A stretch of 64,000 nt of DNA from Amia ocellicauda (taxonomy: Eukaryota; Chordata; Actinopteri; Amiiformes; Amiidae), in assembly GCF_036373705.1 (NCBI RefSeq), contig NC_089864.1, forward strand, positions 1,420,501-1,484,500, written 5' to 3'. The notes beneath the pieces are model-generated. The model saw only the letters and a list, made by a program, of their open reading frames with translations. It did not search any database and was not told the DNA's origin. Both the position numbers and the translations under genes were made by a program. The first letter of the stretch is position 1. The number at the start of each line of letters is the position of its first letter. This document shows positions 10,690 to 23,043 of this stretch, in pieces.

Positions 10690-11596
10690 TAGCTGTTGTG
10701 AATAGTGTCCCCCTGATTTGCTGATATCTGTCTGCTCTACAGGACGGTTTCCAGCACAGAGAGACGCACCTTTACTGATGCGATTGCAGATAGTGTCCAG
10801 GATGCCAGTCCAGTCGATGTGTTGCTCCAGACTCTCACTGGGGCCCACAGTCACAGTGTCAGCAATCACTGGCAGGGAGGCGGCTTAGGACACAGGCCTG
10901 GTCAACAGAGAGGAGGACTGTGAGTGCTGCAGTCAGTCAGCAGACATGATCAATAACACACCTGACTGGGTATGAATTGTGGAGGACTAGGAGCAGCTGG
11001 ACTGAACAGCAACAGGGGATTGTCCTCTACAGGAAGAGAGAGAGGAGGGAGAGTTTTGTGGACTGAACTGCTGACTCCAAGCTGCCCTTCACACAGAGCA
11101 GCACACACAGCCTCACCTGTCTGAGGAGGAGGCAGCCGTCCCCTTCAGCCCGGCCACAGCACTGCCGCCTTGGTCACTCCACCACTGGAAACAGCAGGAG
11201 ACAGTTACTGACTCAGGGCACCTCACTGCAGAGCTGCAGTCCCTTCATTACTCTATATGGACTATGCTGCCCCCGTATCACATTGTGATATTAGACTGGG
11301 TCCAGAACGGTCCATCTCTTACAGTGCATCAGTTTTACCAAGTGCTCCTCACAATGCGAGTCATAAATGTAATACATCTGTACCTGTGGAAAATGTGGGT
11401 CTGCGATTCTGTGCAATATAAATGTCATGTGTACAAGTCAATTAACTGCGCAGTACCCGTAGGAAGGAGGTCGGCTCAGTCATCTCCAGTCCAGCTTGTA
11501 TCGCGGCGGCTTCCTCGCTGCTCTCTCTCAGCTCTCGCTCCATCGCTGCCAGGTTTCTCTCCATGGCGAGGAGATCTTCAGCTTGTGCTGATTGCC
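10690..11596 (-). pseudogene. Truncated TRIM-family gene relic
   Basis: On the minus strand, 11460-11596 encodes the end of a TRIM coiled-coil exon (AMERELRESSEEAAAIQAGL, then TEPTSFLR before a donor). Its partner in the intact TRIM gene at 43490-43723 ends [21 protein letters not shown] second exon at 11117-11184 starts WWSDQGGSAVAGLK between good splice sites and matches [14 protein letters not shown] of that gene, with the same exit phase. A third exon-like block at 10771-10884 is open but unassigned. The coiled-coil exon is cut at about 11597 by a retroelement, and no RING, B-box or SPRY is seen nearby, so it is probably dead. Confidence 0.6.
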
Positions 11597-12760
11597 TTGT
11601 ACTTCTCTGTATTTTTGCACTTATGTTGTAAGTCGCCCTGGATAAGGGCATCTGCCAAGAAATAAAAATAATAATAAATAATAATAATAATATCTTCCAC
11701 TTCTGTTCGGCGGCACGCAGACTGGATCGGGTTGAGTAGAGAACAGCAGAGAGCCAAGGCTGAGAAGGGGAGGGACGGGCAGGACGAGACTTGAGAGGAC
11801 AGAGAGAGTCAAGGGAGGAGGTGAGGGAGGAGAACAAAGAGGAGGTAGCACAGTTGACAGATAGATGGGAAAAACAGTCAATGGAAGGTAAGAGAGTGAG
11901 TGCAGTGGAGGCAAGGGTGGAGGGGGAGACAGAGCGGAGATTACGGCGGAAGGTGACAGAGGGAGTAGGTGGGGTGGGGAGAGAGGGATGGAAGAGAAAG
12001 GGAGAAGGAGATGAAGTGGTAGTCTGAGATGTCCATGGGTGTCACGGAGAGTGTTGAAGGGGAGTAGCCTCTAGAGAAGATGAGGTCTAGCTGGCGGCCA
12101 GCCCTGTGAGTGGGGGGAGATGGGGAGAGAGAGAAGTTAAAGGAGTGAAGGAGAGGAAGAAATCCGGCAAAGTGGGAAGGGTTGGAGAGGTGGATGTTGA
12201 AGTCTCCCAGGAGGATGGTATGTGAGGACAGCAAGGGGAGAGAGGAGAGAAGAAAGTCGAGTTCATCCAGGAAGGAGGTGAGTGGACCAGGTGGACGGTA
12301 GAGATCTAGAAGGAAGAGGTGAGAGGGAGAGGTGATTTCCACTGCATGGAATTCAAAGCTGTGGGTCGTGATAGAGGAGAGAGAGGGGGGGACAGAGAAG
12401 AGGAGAGAAGGGGAGAGCAGGAGCCCTGTTCCTCCTGCCCGCCTGGTAAGACGAGGGGAGTGGGACAGGATTAACAGAGAGGATAAGGCAGCAGGGGTGG
12501 TAGAGTTGTCTGGGGAGATCCATGTCTCGGTGAGATCGAGGAAATCCAGAGAGTGGTGGGAGGCGAAGGCGGAGATGAAGTCGGCCTTGTTGGAAGCTGA
12601 GTGGCAGTTCCACAGCCTCCAGAGAGTGGAGTAGAGGAGAGGGAGGAGGAGGGGAGAGGCAGAGAGATGAGGTTGGAGGGATTAGGAAAGCAATGGCATG
12701 TAGCTGCATGCCAAGAAGACAGAGAGAGCAGGACGGGAATCAGAGAGATCGTCATGCATG
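11597..12760 (-). mobile_element. LINE fragment with apurinic-type endonuclease
   Basis: On the minus strand a frame at 11941-12342 contains LLDLYRPPG, HTILLGDFNIHL, RQLDLIFSRG and DISDYHFISF. This is the usual order of an APE-like endonuclease of a non-LTR retrotransposon. Related coding, with frame breaks, continues upstream to about 12709. The downstream end carries an ATT-rich stretch and the dispersed CCCTTATCCAGGGC core at 11620-11660. No reverse transcriptase follows. The insertion abuts the truncated TRIM exon. Confidence 0.7.
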
Positions 12761-14219
12761 GCTTCTAGCTGTTGCTGTTGCTGTGCAGCGTCTCCTCGCT
12801 GGAGTCCCCGCAGCTAGACTCCTTGCCTTTTGGAGACGGGGCCCTTCGGAAGGGGGGCACTGAAGGCTGCTGGCACTGACTGCTGGCGCAGAGGTCCAGG
12901 GGGGTGTTAAATACTTCACCTGTAACTAATGAGGACAGTGCACACCTGCGTTGCGTTGAATGACACAAGGCTGTGAGGATGGCCCTCCCTCCCACGCAGG
13001 ACTGCTAAGAGCACAATTAATGGCCGCTTTATATCTGAATACAGACAAAGACTTTGCCTGACACACGCAGTTACACTGAACAATAGCTCACAGAAATGCT
13101 AAATAAATTCGAAATAATAACAGCCTAAAATGTAACGCTTCTGATTTACAGAAAGTGCGTGTCGAGTGTGCTACGTAAGTTGCTAATTAACTAACAAACT
13201 AGCTGGATGACATTTCCTTATGCAAAACTCTGATAAGACAAGTTTTAATTCTAGGGGATACAAATTATTATGTTGCAGTACATATTGGCACAACAATTTA
13301 AATTAACAATTTTAACAGACCAGGACTGCTTAGTGTCTTTTATTTTATATTATTATTTATTTTCCACAGTTCATTGAAGTAAGATGTAACAGAGGCTCAC
13401 ACGAGTTTAATCAGTTAGGTCAGCTAATTCCAAACCAGTCCTCGAGGACCCCCTGTCCTGCTGGTTTGTACCAACTGAGATCTTAATTACTTAATTGAAT
13501 CATTAATGTAACTGAAAATGCAGTATAAGGCTTGATTATGTAATTAAGAGCTCGGTTGGAACAAAAACCAGTGGGGCAGGGGTTCCTCCAGGATTGGTTT
13601 GGGAATACCCGAGTTAGGTAATTAGTGAGGGATGTGAAACTCAATCTGCTGATGAGTGTTAAAGACAAGGAGAGGAACCCTGGGCGCAGTCAGACAGCAG
13701 ATGCTAATGTACAGAAAAATGTTGATTCAGGAAATGCAGCAAAACCCACACATGATGACAAGACTTTAAAGCATGATTATCAGAAATGAAACTCATTTGC
13801 ATAGACCACAGGATACCTACACCAGAACATAATGCAGTAAAGAAAGTGAAGTCTGCTTAGTTGGCAGTTCCAAAAACCACTTGAGAGGGAAGGGGGGGAG
13901 GTGGAGCGCAGAGGAAGAGATATGAGGTTAGAAGGATTAGGGAAGCAGCGTTGAGCATGACTTGAGATGTGTTGATTGACAGTGTTTTGGAATAATATTT
14001 TAGGAGGTTATATATCTTTTTAAAGGCCTTTTATTAACTCTAATAGTTTAGATACAGACTTCTTGCCCTGTCTGAAATAAATAATTAATGACATTTCTTA
14101 CGAATTCTTCTTGTGTTCATGGTGGGTGTCCTGAGATCCTTATCTGATGTTCTGCTTAATAAAGGTGTATTGGCACTGAACACAAAGCTTTGATTTTCCT
14201 AATACTGTAACTATACCTA
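12761..14219. other. Intergenic segment, no supported gene
   Basis: An unassigned minus-strand open frame at 12765-12995 ends in HSNSNS and has splice-like borders but no recognised motif. The rest is AT-rich unique sequence with a diverged remnant near 13860-13950. I see no gene I can support. Confidence 0.4.
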
Positions 14220-15683
14220 CAGTGAGGGAAAAAAGTATTTGATCCCCTGCTGATTTTGTATGTTTGCCCACTGACAAAGAAATGATCAGTCTATAATTTT
14301 AATGGTAGGTGTATTTTAACAGTGAGAGACAGAATATCAACAAAAAAATCCAGAAAAACGCATTTCAAAAAAGTTATAAATTGATTTGCATGTTAATGAG
14401 GGAAATAAGTATTTGACCCCTTCGACTTAGTACTTGGTGGCAAAACCCTTGTTGGCAATCACAGAGGTCAGACGTTTCTTGTAGTTGGCCACCAGGTTTG
14501 CACACATCTCAGGAGGGATTTTGTCCCACTCCTCTTTGCAGATCCTCTCCAAGTCATTAAGGTTTCGAGGCAACGTTTGGCAACTCGAACCTTCAGCTCC
14601 TCCACAGATTTTCTATGGGATTAAGGTCTGCAGACTGGCTAGGCCACTCCAGGACCTTAATGTGCTTCTTCTTGAGCCACTCCTTTGTTGCCTTGGCTGT
14701 GTGTTTTGGGTCATTGTCATGCTGGAATACCCATCCACGACCCATTTTCAATGCCCTGGCTGAGGGAAGGAGGTTCTCACCCAAGATTTGACGGTACATG
14801 GCCCCGTCCATCGTCCCTTTGAGGCGGTGCAGTTGTCCTGTCCCCTTAGCAGAAAAACACCCCCAAAGCATAATGTTTCCACCTCCATGTTTGACGGTGG
14901 GGATGGTGTTCTTGGGGTCATTCCTCCTCCTCCAAACACGGCGAGTTGAGTTGATGCCAAAGAGCTCGATTTTGGTCTCATCTGACCACAACACTTTCAC
15001 CCAGTTCTCCTCTGAATCATTCAGATGTTCATTGGCAAACTTCAGAAGGGCCTGTACGTGTGCTTTCTTGAGCAGGGGGACCTTGCGGGCGCTGCAGGAT
15101 TTCAGTCCTTCACGGCGTAGTGTGTTACCAATTGTTTTCTTGGTAACTATGGTCCCAGCTGCCTTGATATCATTAACAAGATCCTCCTGTGTAGTTCTGG
15201 GCTGATTCCTCACCGTTCTCATGATCATTGAAACTCCAAGAGGTGAGATCTTGCATGGAGCCCCAGACCGAGGGAGACTGACAGTTATTTTGTGTTTCTT
15301 CCATTTGCGAATAATCGCACCAACTGTTGTCACCTTCTCACCAAGCTGCTTGGCGATGGTCTTGTAGCCCATTCCAGCCTTGTGTAGGTCTACAATCTTG
15401 TCCCTGACATCCTTGGACAGCTCTTTGGTCTTGGCCATGGTGGAGAGTTTGGAATCTGATTGATTGATTGCTTCTGTGGACAGGTGTCTTTTATACAGGT
15501 AACGAGCTGAGATTAGGAGAGTCCCTTTAAGAGAGTGCTCCTAATCTCAGCTCGTTACCTGTATAAAAGACACCTGGGAGCCAGCAATCTTGCTGATTAA
15601 TTAAAATTATAGATTAATCATTTCTTTGTCAGTGGGCAAACGTACAAAATCAGCAGGGGATCAAATACTTTTTTCCCTCACTG
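14220..15683 (-). mobile_element. Tc1/mariner element, family B
   Basis: A 1464-bp element with long, imperfect inverted termini starting CAGTGAGGGAAAAAAGTATT, flanked by TA on both sides. The transposase reads on the minus strand. Near the promoter side, 15480-15582 is an almost perfect palindrome with arms of about 39 bases. Part of the same family lies at 38350-38577. Confidence 0.92.
14425..15438 (-). pseudogene. Family B Tc1 transposase, frameshifted near its end
   Basis: The open frame from the ATG at 15438 covers 281 codons down to 14593. It includes the HTH region ([20 protein letters not shown]) and the triad motifs [22 protein letters not shown] and [10 protein letters not shown]. 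Translation then breaks because a run reads agctcctccac where the related fragment at 38530 has agctccctccac, a one-base loss. The last roughly 60 residues continue in another frame. The catalytic residues are all present, but the C-terminus is lost. Confidence 0.85.
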
Positions 15684-17340
15684 TATGTGTATATACTTTT
15701 TTAGAAAAAAATCACATATAATTAAAATCAGAGCATTCAATCATTTGTACTGTGAAACTAGCCCAGCCTAGTGTTTTTGTTTTCAATTTTCACAGAACTG
15801 TGGTTCATGAAAAATGTGATGTTGTGCATTCATGTGAGGGGACATTCGTGTGATCGCATTATTCAAAAAGTGTTTGTGGTGGGGATGATTTGAACAATTT
15901 CATAAAGTGGGGAGGCCTTCCCACAGTAAATTATGCCTATGCCTAAACAAGACGACCCCCTTGGGCCCTGTGCACTAGGGGCCCCCGCATTTTGAGAATT
16001 AAAAAGAAAAAAATGTTTATGTATATTAACCCACCTACACCCCCCTACAGTACTGTGGCTGCTACAGTATCATCTTCATTGACAGAGATCAATTTATGTC
16101 ACACTGACATCCCAACATGCTTTAAAGAGTAATACAAAAACAGTAAGGAATGAAGAGTGAACACTTACAAAAAGAATGTAATTAAATGGATGCTTATTAG
16201 AAATAAAACAGGAACCAATAACCACAAGATACTTGCACCAGAATATAGTAACAATTCAGGATACAAAACAGTCCCAGACATAACTCCCAGGAAAGACAAA
16301 CAATCTGCGTACATAGTCAGACCCCTAAATTATATTTGTTATCAAATATCAGAAAAGGAACATTTTGCACAGGAGACTTTACAATGAACATATAGGCCTG
16401 CATAAGTTGCAAGTTAATGTTTGCATACAGTAGTTTTGGGGTTGGGGATATGAATTCTTCTTTAATCAGTATATTTTTAATTAAAAAGGTGATCTAATGT
16501 TAATTACATGCAAGGCTACAGAATTGAAAAAGAAACATTAAGCAGAGAATAAAATGTATTTTTACACAGAAATGCTTGCTCTTGATCTCAATCCACCTAC
16601 TCCTCGGTAACAGACCTTGATCCAGATAAAATAATTTTCTGAACTGTCCTGGGATATGTCGGCTTGGGACTCACTTGTAAAATTGCTGTATTTCTAGATC
16701 ACACTGCAGACAGATAAGAAGCCCATTGTTGTAAAGAACTTCACCTGTTCCTGTGCTGCTGGCAGTGCTTTGTCTAATCATTTGGTTGTGGTACTTTTTT
16801 GAACTGCACAATACAGCACAATACTGGGCACAGTTTTTGACTGGTCAGTGAAGTTAAGACATCAGATGGTTTAAACTGCTGAGAGCATATGAATGTGTTT
16901 CCTCATTTTAACAAAAATCTACATCCTCATCTATTTTCAATTGCTGCACCCACTTGGTTAGGAGCTCTTAGTTGCTTGAGAAATCATGAAATCCCAAATT
17001 GTTCTTCTTTTGTTAATCTGTACACTGTGGTATGCTACGTCAGCTCTTCCTTTTCATCTATACCATCATGGATCCTAGTGAACAGACGGCAGAAGTAAAA
17101 ATGTTGAAGTCACAATTAATGTACAAACACACTTGCTTTTATTTGAAAGTTACAATGAAAAAGTTCAAAATGTAAAAATAAATCTAGGGAGGCCCACTGT
17201 TGAAAGAACATGAAATTGTCCCACCCAATATTGTCTGCTTGGCTAGGTGTAGTGGAGGCATTATGTTATTTCGAAACTCACTCCTCCTCCAGGGAAGCTA
17301 CATCCACAAAGGATTAGAAATGTTGGCATTGAGGCATTGT
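15684..17340. other. AT-rich intergenic segment, no gene seen
   Basis: Unique AT-rich sequence with only short, random-looking open frames. A piece near 15950-16000 (gaccccc...gggcccc) looks like a transposon scrap. Nothing is assigned. Confidence 0.45.
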
Positions 17341-17354
17341 CAATCATATTGTAC

Positions 17355-17472
17355 GCAGCCAATCACTTTGCAGGAAATACTTGTCATTCATTTCTGTATG
17401 TGGCCAATCACCTGCAGAAAGAACTTGTCAGTCATTTTTTATGTGGCCAATCACCTTGTTCATTTATAAAAG
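17355..17472 (+). promoter_or_regulatory. Promoter-like cluster: three CCAAT boxes and a TATA box
   Basis: Three CCAATCAC motifs at 17359, 17404 and 17447 are spaced 43-45 bases apart inside a short imperfect tandem repeat. TATAAAAG follows at 17465. The spacing from the last CCAAT to the TATA is short. No gene is recognised downstream, so it could belong to a mobile element or be chance. Confidence 0.3.
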
Positions 17473-17990
17473 TAAGGAGGGTGAAAAAAAGTGGCGGGAG
17501 CAAATGTGTCTAAATGGTGTTACTAACGAGAGTTGGCGTTGCTGTTAGTAAATGGACAGCGAATAGTTTTGAGGTTGTTATTCAGGAGATGTAACTGCTT
17601 ATAAAGTAGCATGCTATATTTACAATCACACAGGGTTTATAACTTGTATGTTATTTATATAATCAGATGGGCTTGTGGAAAGACAATGATGAAATTAGCT
17701 CTAGGCAAAGCTAGTTTGATTGAAAAGCATGTCTTCATAAACATTCGTGTTTTGAGCTCACTGTATTTATATCTGCAGGGTATTCCTCATTTCAGCAAGG
17801 TATTCAGGTATTCAGCAAGTTTAACCAATAGGTGAGAATATACCCTTCTTTAGACAAGTGACCAATCAGGAGTGAGCAGAGGCGGGCCATAAATCTCCTA
17901 GAATATTCTCTGCTGACCAATGGGAGTCAAAGCTCTGACTGCTATCCAATCATTAGGGAACAACTGAGCAGCTGCCAACATTAATATTGC

Positions 17991-18465
17991 TGTAACGTCC
18001 ACTAGGACAAAGGAAGGGATCCAAGTGCAGGCTAGAAGTTGAAGAAGATAATCCAATAAGGGCAAAACAGGATAGAGTAAACAGAGACAGTCCAAGGTCG
18101 ATCAATCAGGGGAACAGGCTAGTGGGGAGATCCAGAAGGGGTAACGAGAAGGTAGCAAGAGGTCAAAAAACACGGAGACGCAAACACAAAACAAGGCTCA
18201 GAATTGATTCTAGAAAGAAAGCAAGACTTCACAATGAATCTAGGAAACAGAGGGGTTTAAGTACTGTGAAGGAGAGAGGGATTGAACGAGGTGAATGAAA
18301 GATTGACCAATGATAGGAGAAGAGGACAGAACAGGTGCACCTGGTAGGGAAGAATGTGGAAAGACTGGTTTGACTGGGCAAAGGAAAGGAGAAGCACTAG
18401 ACTAGTATTCGGGAGAGGGAGACCTCTGGTGGTGAACTAAGGTGGAACCAGTGGAGACCGTGACA
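17991..18465 (-). mobile_element. Solo LTR-like element with 5-bp target duplication
   Basis: A 475-bp unit runs from TGTAACGTCC to CCGTGACA, so it has TG...CA ends. It is flanked on both sides by ATTGC, a perfect 5-base duplication as made by an integrase. Its minus-strand reading resembles the gypsy-like LTRs at 32055 and 35045. No internal genes remain. Confidence 0.75.
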
Positions 18466-18529
18466 ATTGCTCACTAACTGTCAGCCATTTTGCTTGATAT
18501 TAAAAATACAAATACCTTCACAACATACA

Positions 18530-18660
18530 CTACCGGTCAAAAGTTTTAGAACACCTACATTTTTCCAGTTTTATTGAAATTTAGGCAGTTGAATGTCTCA
18601 GTTTACTTTGAAATTAAAGCATAGAACATAAAGATAAAAGATAAATCATGGATTCGTTTT
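18530..18660. mobile_element. Tc1-like terminal fragment
   Basis: The sequence cactaccggtcaaaagtttt followed by agaacacc has the form of a Tc1 inverted terminus. No transposase or partner terminus was found nearby. Confidence 0.5.
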
Positions 18661-19019
18661 GTTTAACAAAATTTAACCCCTTAAGCTGACAAACCCCTCT
18701 TGTACCCTTAAAAGGACACCAAATCCATGCAAAATCTCAAAGACAAGGTTTAAATGAGAGAGGCAGTGACCTTGTAACTAAAATTGTTCAAAACTACTAC
18801 AAACATTGCATTGCAAACAGTGTCAACAAACAGTAAAGTCTGGGAAAAGAAAGAATGGTTGCATTACTAATGCTAATAATATTGATGTTGATACAGATTA
18901 ATAGAAAAATAACTACTAGTATCTGTATTTACAGGGGCAAGCAACAATGAATATCTCTCACATTCATCTCACATGTCCTCTACCAACATGCCATAACACA
19001 TAACATTCTCACCTATACA

Positions 19020-19505
19020 GTTCTGGCCTCCACACTTCAAGAAAGATATCGCTGCTCTAGAGGCAGTTCAGAGGAGAGCAGCCAGACTTATTCCAGGTCT
19101 GAAGGGAAAGTCCTACTGAGAGACTGAGGACCTGAACCTTTTCACCCTGGAACAGAGGAGACTACGTGGGGACTTGATCCAAGTCTTCAAGATCATGAAG
19201 GGCATCGACCACATCAAAGCAGAGGAGCTTTTCCAGATCAGCAGGGACACACGCACCCGGGGACACAAATGGAAATTGGGCTTCAAGGCATTCAAGACAG
19301 AAAACAGGAGACACTTCTTCACACAGAGAGGCGTCACAATCTGAACAAACTCCCCAGCGATGTGGCTGAAGAGACAATTTGGGAACATTCAAAAACAGAC
19401 TGGATAGGATCCTTGATCACTTAGTTATTAATGGACACCAAACGAGCACGATGGGGCGAATGGCCTCCTCTCGATTGGACACTTTCTTAAGTTCTTCTGA
19501 TCTAA
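19020..19505 (+). mobile_element. LINE reverse transcriptase C-terminal fragment
   Basis: With frame breaks, the plus strand encodes RRLRGDLIQVFKIMKGIDH, then FQISRDTRTRGHKWKLGFKA and NKLPSDV, ending GRMASSRLDTFL. This is the usual C-terminal part of a CR1/L2-like ORF2. Two inverted pieces of the same region occur at 38577-38940. Confidence 0.75.
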
Positions 19506-19529
19506 AACATTTTTGTCCTGTCTCACAAT

Positions 19530-20175
19530 GTTCTATCCTGGTTTAACCATATCTGTCAAACAGTCTCCGATATGTACAGTTTAATAAGAACTACTCAAAT
19601 GTAACTGAGGTTAAGTATGGAGTACCACAGGGCTCAGTCCTTGGACCTGTACTTTCACAGTTACACAGATGACACACAATATTTGCCAGTAAATCCTAAC
19701 AATACCATAAACATAGAAACACTAATCTCTTGTATGTCTGAGATTACAATTTGGATGATGAGTAATTTTCTTATGCTTAATTCTGACAAAACAGAAGTCT
19801 TCATTTTAGGGGACAACAATCTAACTGTTCATCATACACTGACAAAACTGAGTAATGATAACTTTCCTAATGATAAATCTGTCATTTGAATCACACATTC
19901 AGAATGTGTTGAGATCTTACTTCCTCCAGCTTAGACACATTGCTAGACTGAGACAATTCCTCTCGTTACAGGAAACTGAGAAATTGATCCACGCATTTGT
20001 TACATGGATTACTGTAATGCCATTCTGTCAGATCCCAGGAAGCCGGTTACTTAGCACTCCCTAAAATAAACAAGAAAACCACAGGCGGTAGAGCATTCAG
20101 TTATAGGGCCCCGAAAATGTGGAAATATCTTCCAGCCAATGTAAGAGATGCTCCCTCTGTCTTAGCCTTTAAATA
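19530..20175 (+). mobile_element. Second LINE fragment with reverse transcriptase motif
   Basis: The plus strand encodes YGVPQGSVLGPVL, then SYTDDTQ with the catalytic DD, then NFLMLNSDKTEVFILG. After a frame shift, it ends with AFSYRAPKMWKYLPANVRD. Several breaks and missing stretches show it is dead. Confidence 0.75.
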
Positions 20176-23043
20176 ATGACTGAAGACTCATCCGTTTAGT
20201 TTCTGTTTTTCTAGCCAGTAGTGCTGGTGATGTGCCTTGGACATCAATGGTGATTGTATGGTGTGTAGTGGCCCTAGGCAGAACAATTTCTATTTTTTTC
20301 ACATTTTGTAAAAGTGAATAAATTGATGCCCGTAAGCTCCCAATGGTGTTTTCTCTGGTAAGAGTGGTGTGGGGGGGTGCTGACCATGTTTTCTCTAGTG
20401 AGAGCAGGGGGCGGTTTTGCTGCTGGAGTTTTCTCTGGTGAGAGGGCTGGGTGAGTGGGGGGGTGGGGCTGGCGGTGTTCCCTCCGGTGAGGGGGGAGGG
20501 CGGGGCTGACAGAGTTCTTTGGTTGGCATTGCGGTCAAAGCTGTGGATTCCATTTAGTTGCCCCTTGGGGCCCCGCTTCAGTCTTGGGGCCTGGCCTAGC
20601 CTGGCCATAAATTGAGCCTCTGATGGACATACAATGCACAAATGTTATTGGAGATGTCCTGCAGATCAGTATCTGAACACAATCTTATTTTTGTATTCCA
20701 GCAAATTAACCCCCTCTGAGGGGCCGACAAGGCACAACCCACCCCAGAGGTCCCCACCACCGGGGGCTAACCGTGTACCCCCACCCCAAGGTCTGACGAG
20801 ACATTGCCACCCAAGGGCTGTTAATGCTCCAACCCCCCACCCACGAGGGCCGGTGAGAGGCCCCCGCCAGAGGGAAGACCACAGCCAGCAGTACCAATAA
20901 ATAACTTTCTGATCTCCTTACTGCTGTAACAACTATACTGCCTGGAGGGGAGGCAACCATTAGGTCCTAAGCTGTGGACCCCCAGAGATTAATTTTCTCC
21001 TACATGCCATCCATAGGAGTTTTTGTTGTAGTATGTTTATCACACTGTAAAGCACATTGTGGCTGCCCTTAGAAGTTTGCTATATGAATACAAATTGATT
21101 GATTGATTAATTGATTTATAAGTTTTGAAAAACATGGTGGTGGATTTTTGATGTTATTAGGCTGTTTTGTTCCATTAGTCCTGGAGCCCTTTTTAAGGTC
21201 AGCGGCATCATAAACTTTAACAAGTACCAGGACTTCTCAGCCACGAACCTGGATGCCTTGGCCAGGAGGCTGAAACTTGGTGCAAGTGGACATTCTTTGT
21301 AAGTCAATGACTCCAAGTACACATCAAAATCTAAAAATAAATGGTTAATTTGAAACAAAATGAACATTTTGCAATGGCCATCTCAGTCTCTGGACTTTAC
21401 TCCCATAAATGCAGATATATCAAGGATCTGGAAAGATTCTGTATGGGGGAATGGTCTGAGATCCCTTACAATGTGTTCTATAGTCTCAAAAATATATAGA
21501 AAAAGGCTCAGTGCTTGTAATAATAGTGCACATAATAATTGTTACACTTAGTTTTTGGGGAATAATTTTAAGGAATTTGTAATTTTGGTTGATTACCTTG
21601 AATCATGAATACAGTAAAATACATTCCATATGTAAAATACAATATACAATATACTTTATTACCTGTGCTTATTGAATAGTGTTGTTTGTTTATCTTCATC
21701 AAGTGTGCCAATCATTATGGAGGTGACTGTATGTGCCACTTAAAGTCCCAGTGACTTACTTTACATGGAAAAGCCAAACCCTAATAAAATGACCAGGAAG
21801 AAGTGGACAGTTGAATAACAAAATAAAAGTCGTTTTTTATGGTAATAATAATAATGGTAACAAAGAATAACAAGGCATTTAAATAAATACGTTCTAATTA
21901 ATTAAATATCTGTATTGGCGCTGATAAAAAAATAATTTATTTATTGTGTCTTCATAAAGCACCAAATGGCAGAATGGCACAATGAAAGATGATGGCACAC
22001 AATGATGCTAGAGGAAGATATACATTTTATACATTTTACACATTTTATAGTGGCCAAATAGAAGGTAAAATATGAAATGCAGGATTTGCTTTTCAGTGCT
22101 TTTTCATGTCAGTTCATCATATGATTAGAGTTTCTGTTTTTAGTTTTTTCCAGCGTATTTATGTACTCCCAAAGTGCATAGTTTCAGTCACTCTTTCCAA
22201 ATATAATGAGGCAACAGCAGGCTGCTATTGTATATTACAGTAAATGTAAACTTAAGGTATCAGCTCCGGCTTCCCCGCGACCCTCACCAGGATAAGTGGT
22301 TTGAAAATGTTTGGATGGATGGATGTAAACTTAAGGTTAATTCAGAATACCCACACCTTCTTTAACATCAAATTCAAGGACTTTCCAGGCCCAATTCCCT
22401 CAATTTCATGGACCCAACAGGCATACTTTGAGACACATATCAAGGTTAATTATGGTTACAACACTGAGAATTTTTATAATGAGAATTGCAGGCTTTACAG
22501 AAGCTCACAAACAACAATTAAAAAGAGAGAGAGGATTGAATGTGTAAGTAAAAATAAATAAAAAGAACTTCAATTTCTATTCTTACATAAATACATAAAT
22601 TCAAGTGCTTTCAATGTCTATTTATGTCTATTTTCAAAAACTTTCAAGGGCTTTATTTTTCTCTCAAATTCGCAAACTTTCACGGATTTCAAAGACCCAT
22701 GGGAATCCTGTTAAATGCAGAATTATAATTTTGAGTCAGATGAGTTTTATGCTAGATTACAAAATATTATTTCTGTTTCTGAATAAAACAACTGGGTTGC
22801 AGTAGAAAATTAAATATAAAGCTCTGGAGAATTTATTGAAACTGTTCAAAAACAGTACATAATTGCACCTGATTGTGTGATTTAAAACAACCTGCTTTGA
22901 ATGGAATTTGTGTCAGTTAAGGACAAACACTAAAAGTTCATGATTTAGAAACATCTGTTTTCTGCACAGCCACATCATGTTTTACCCATACTATTAGATC
23001 AATTATTGTTTAAGGATTTTGACAAACAATTCAAGCAAACTTC
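20176..23043. other. Gene-poor segment with low-complexity patches
   Basis: A G-rich patch at 20340-20520 repeats ttttctctggtgagag about four times. Further right the sequence is AT-rich, with remnants too decayed to name. No gene is supported. Confidence 0.4.

Noticed and set aside
12765-12995. Minus-strand open frame ending HSNSNS as a gene
   Set aside because: No family signature, and splice signals are weak. Left unassigned.
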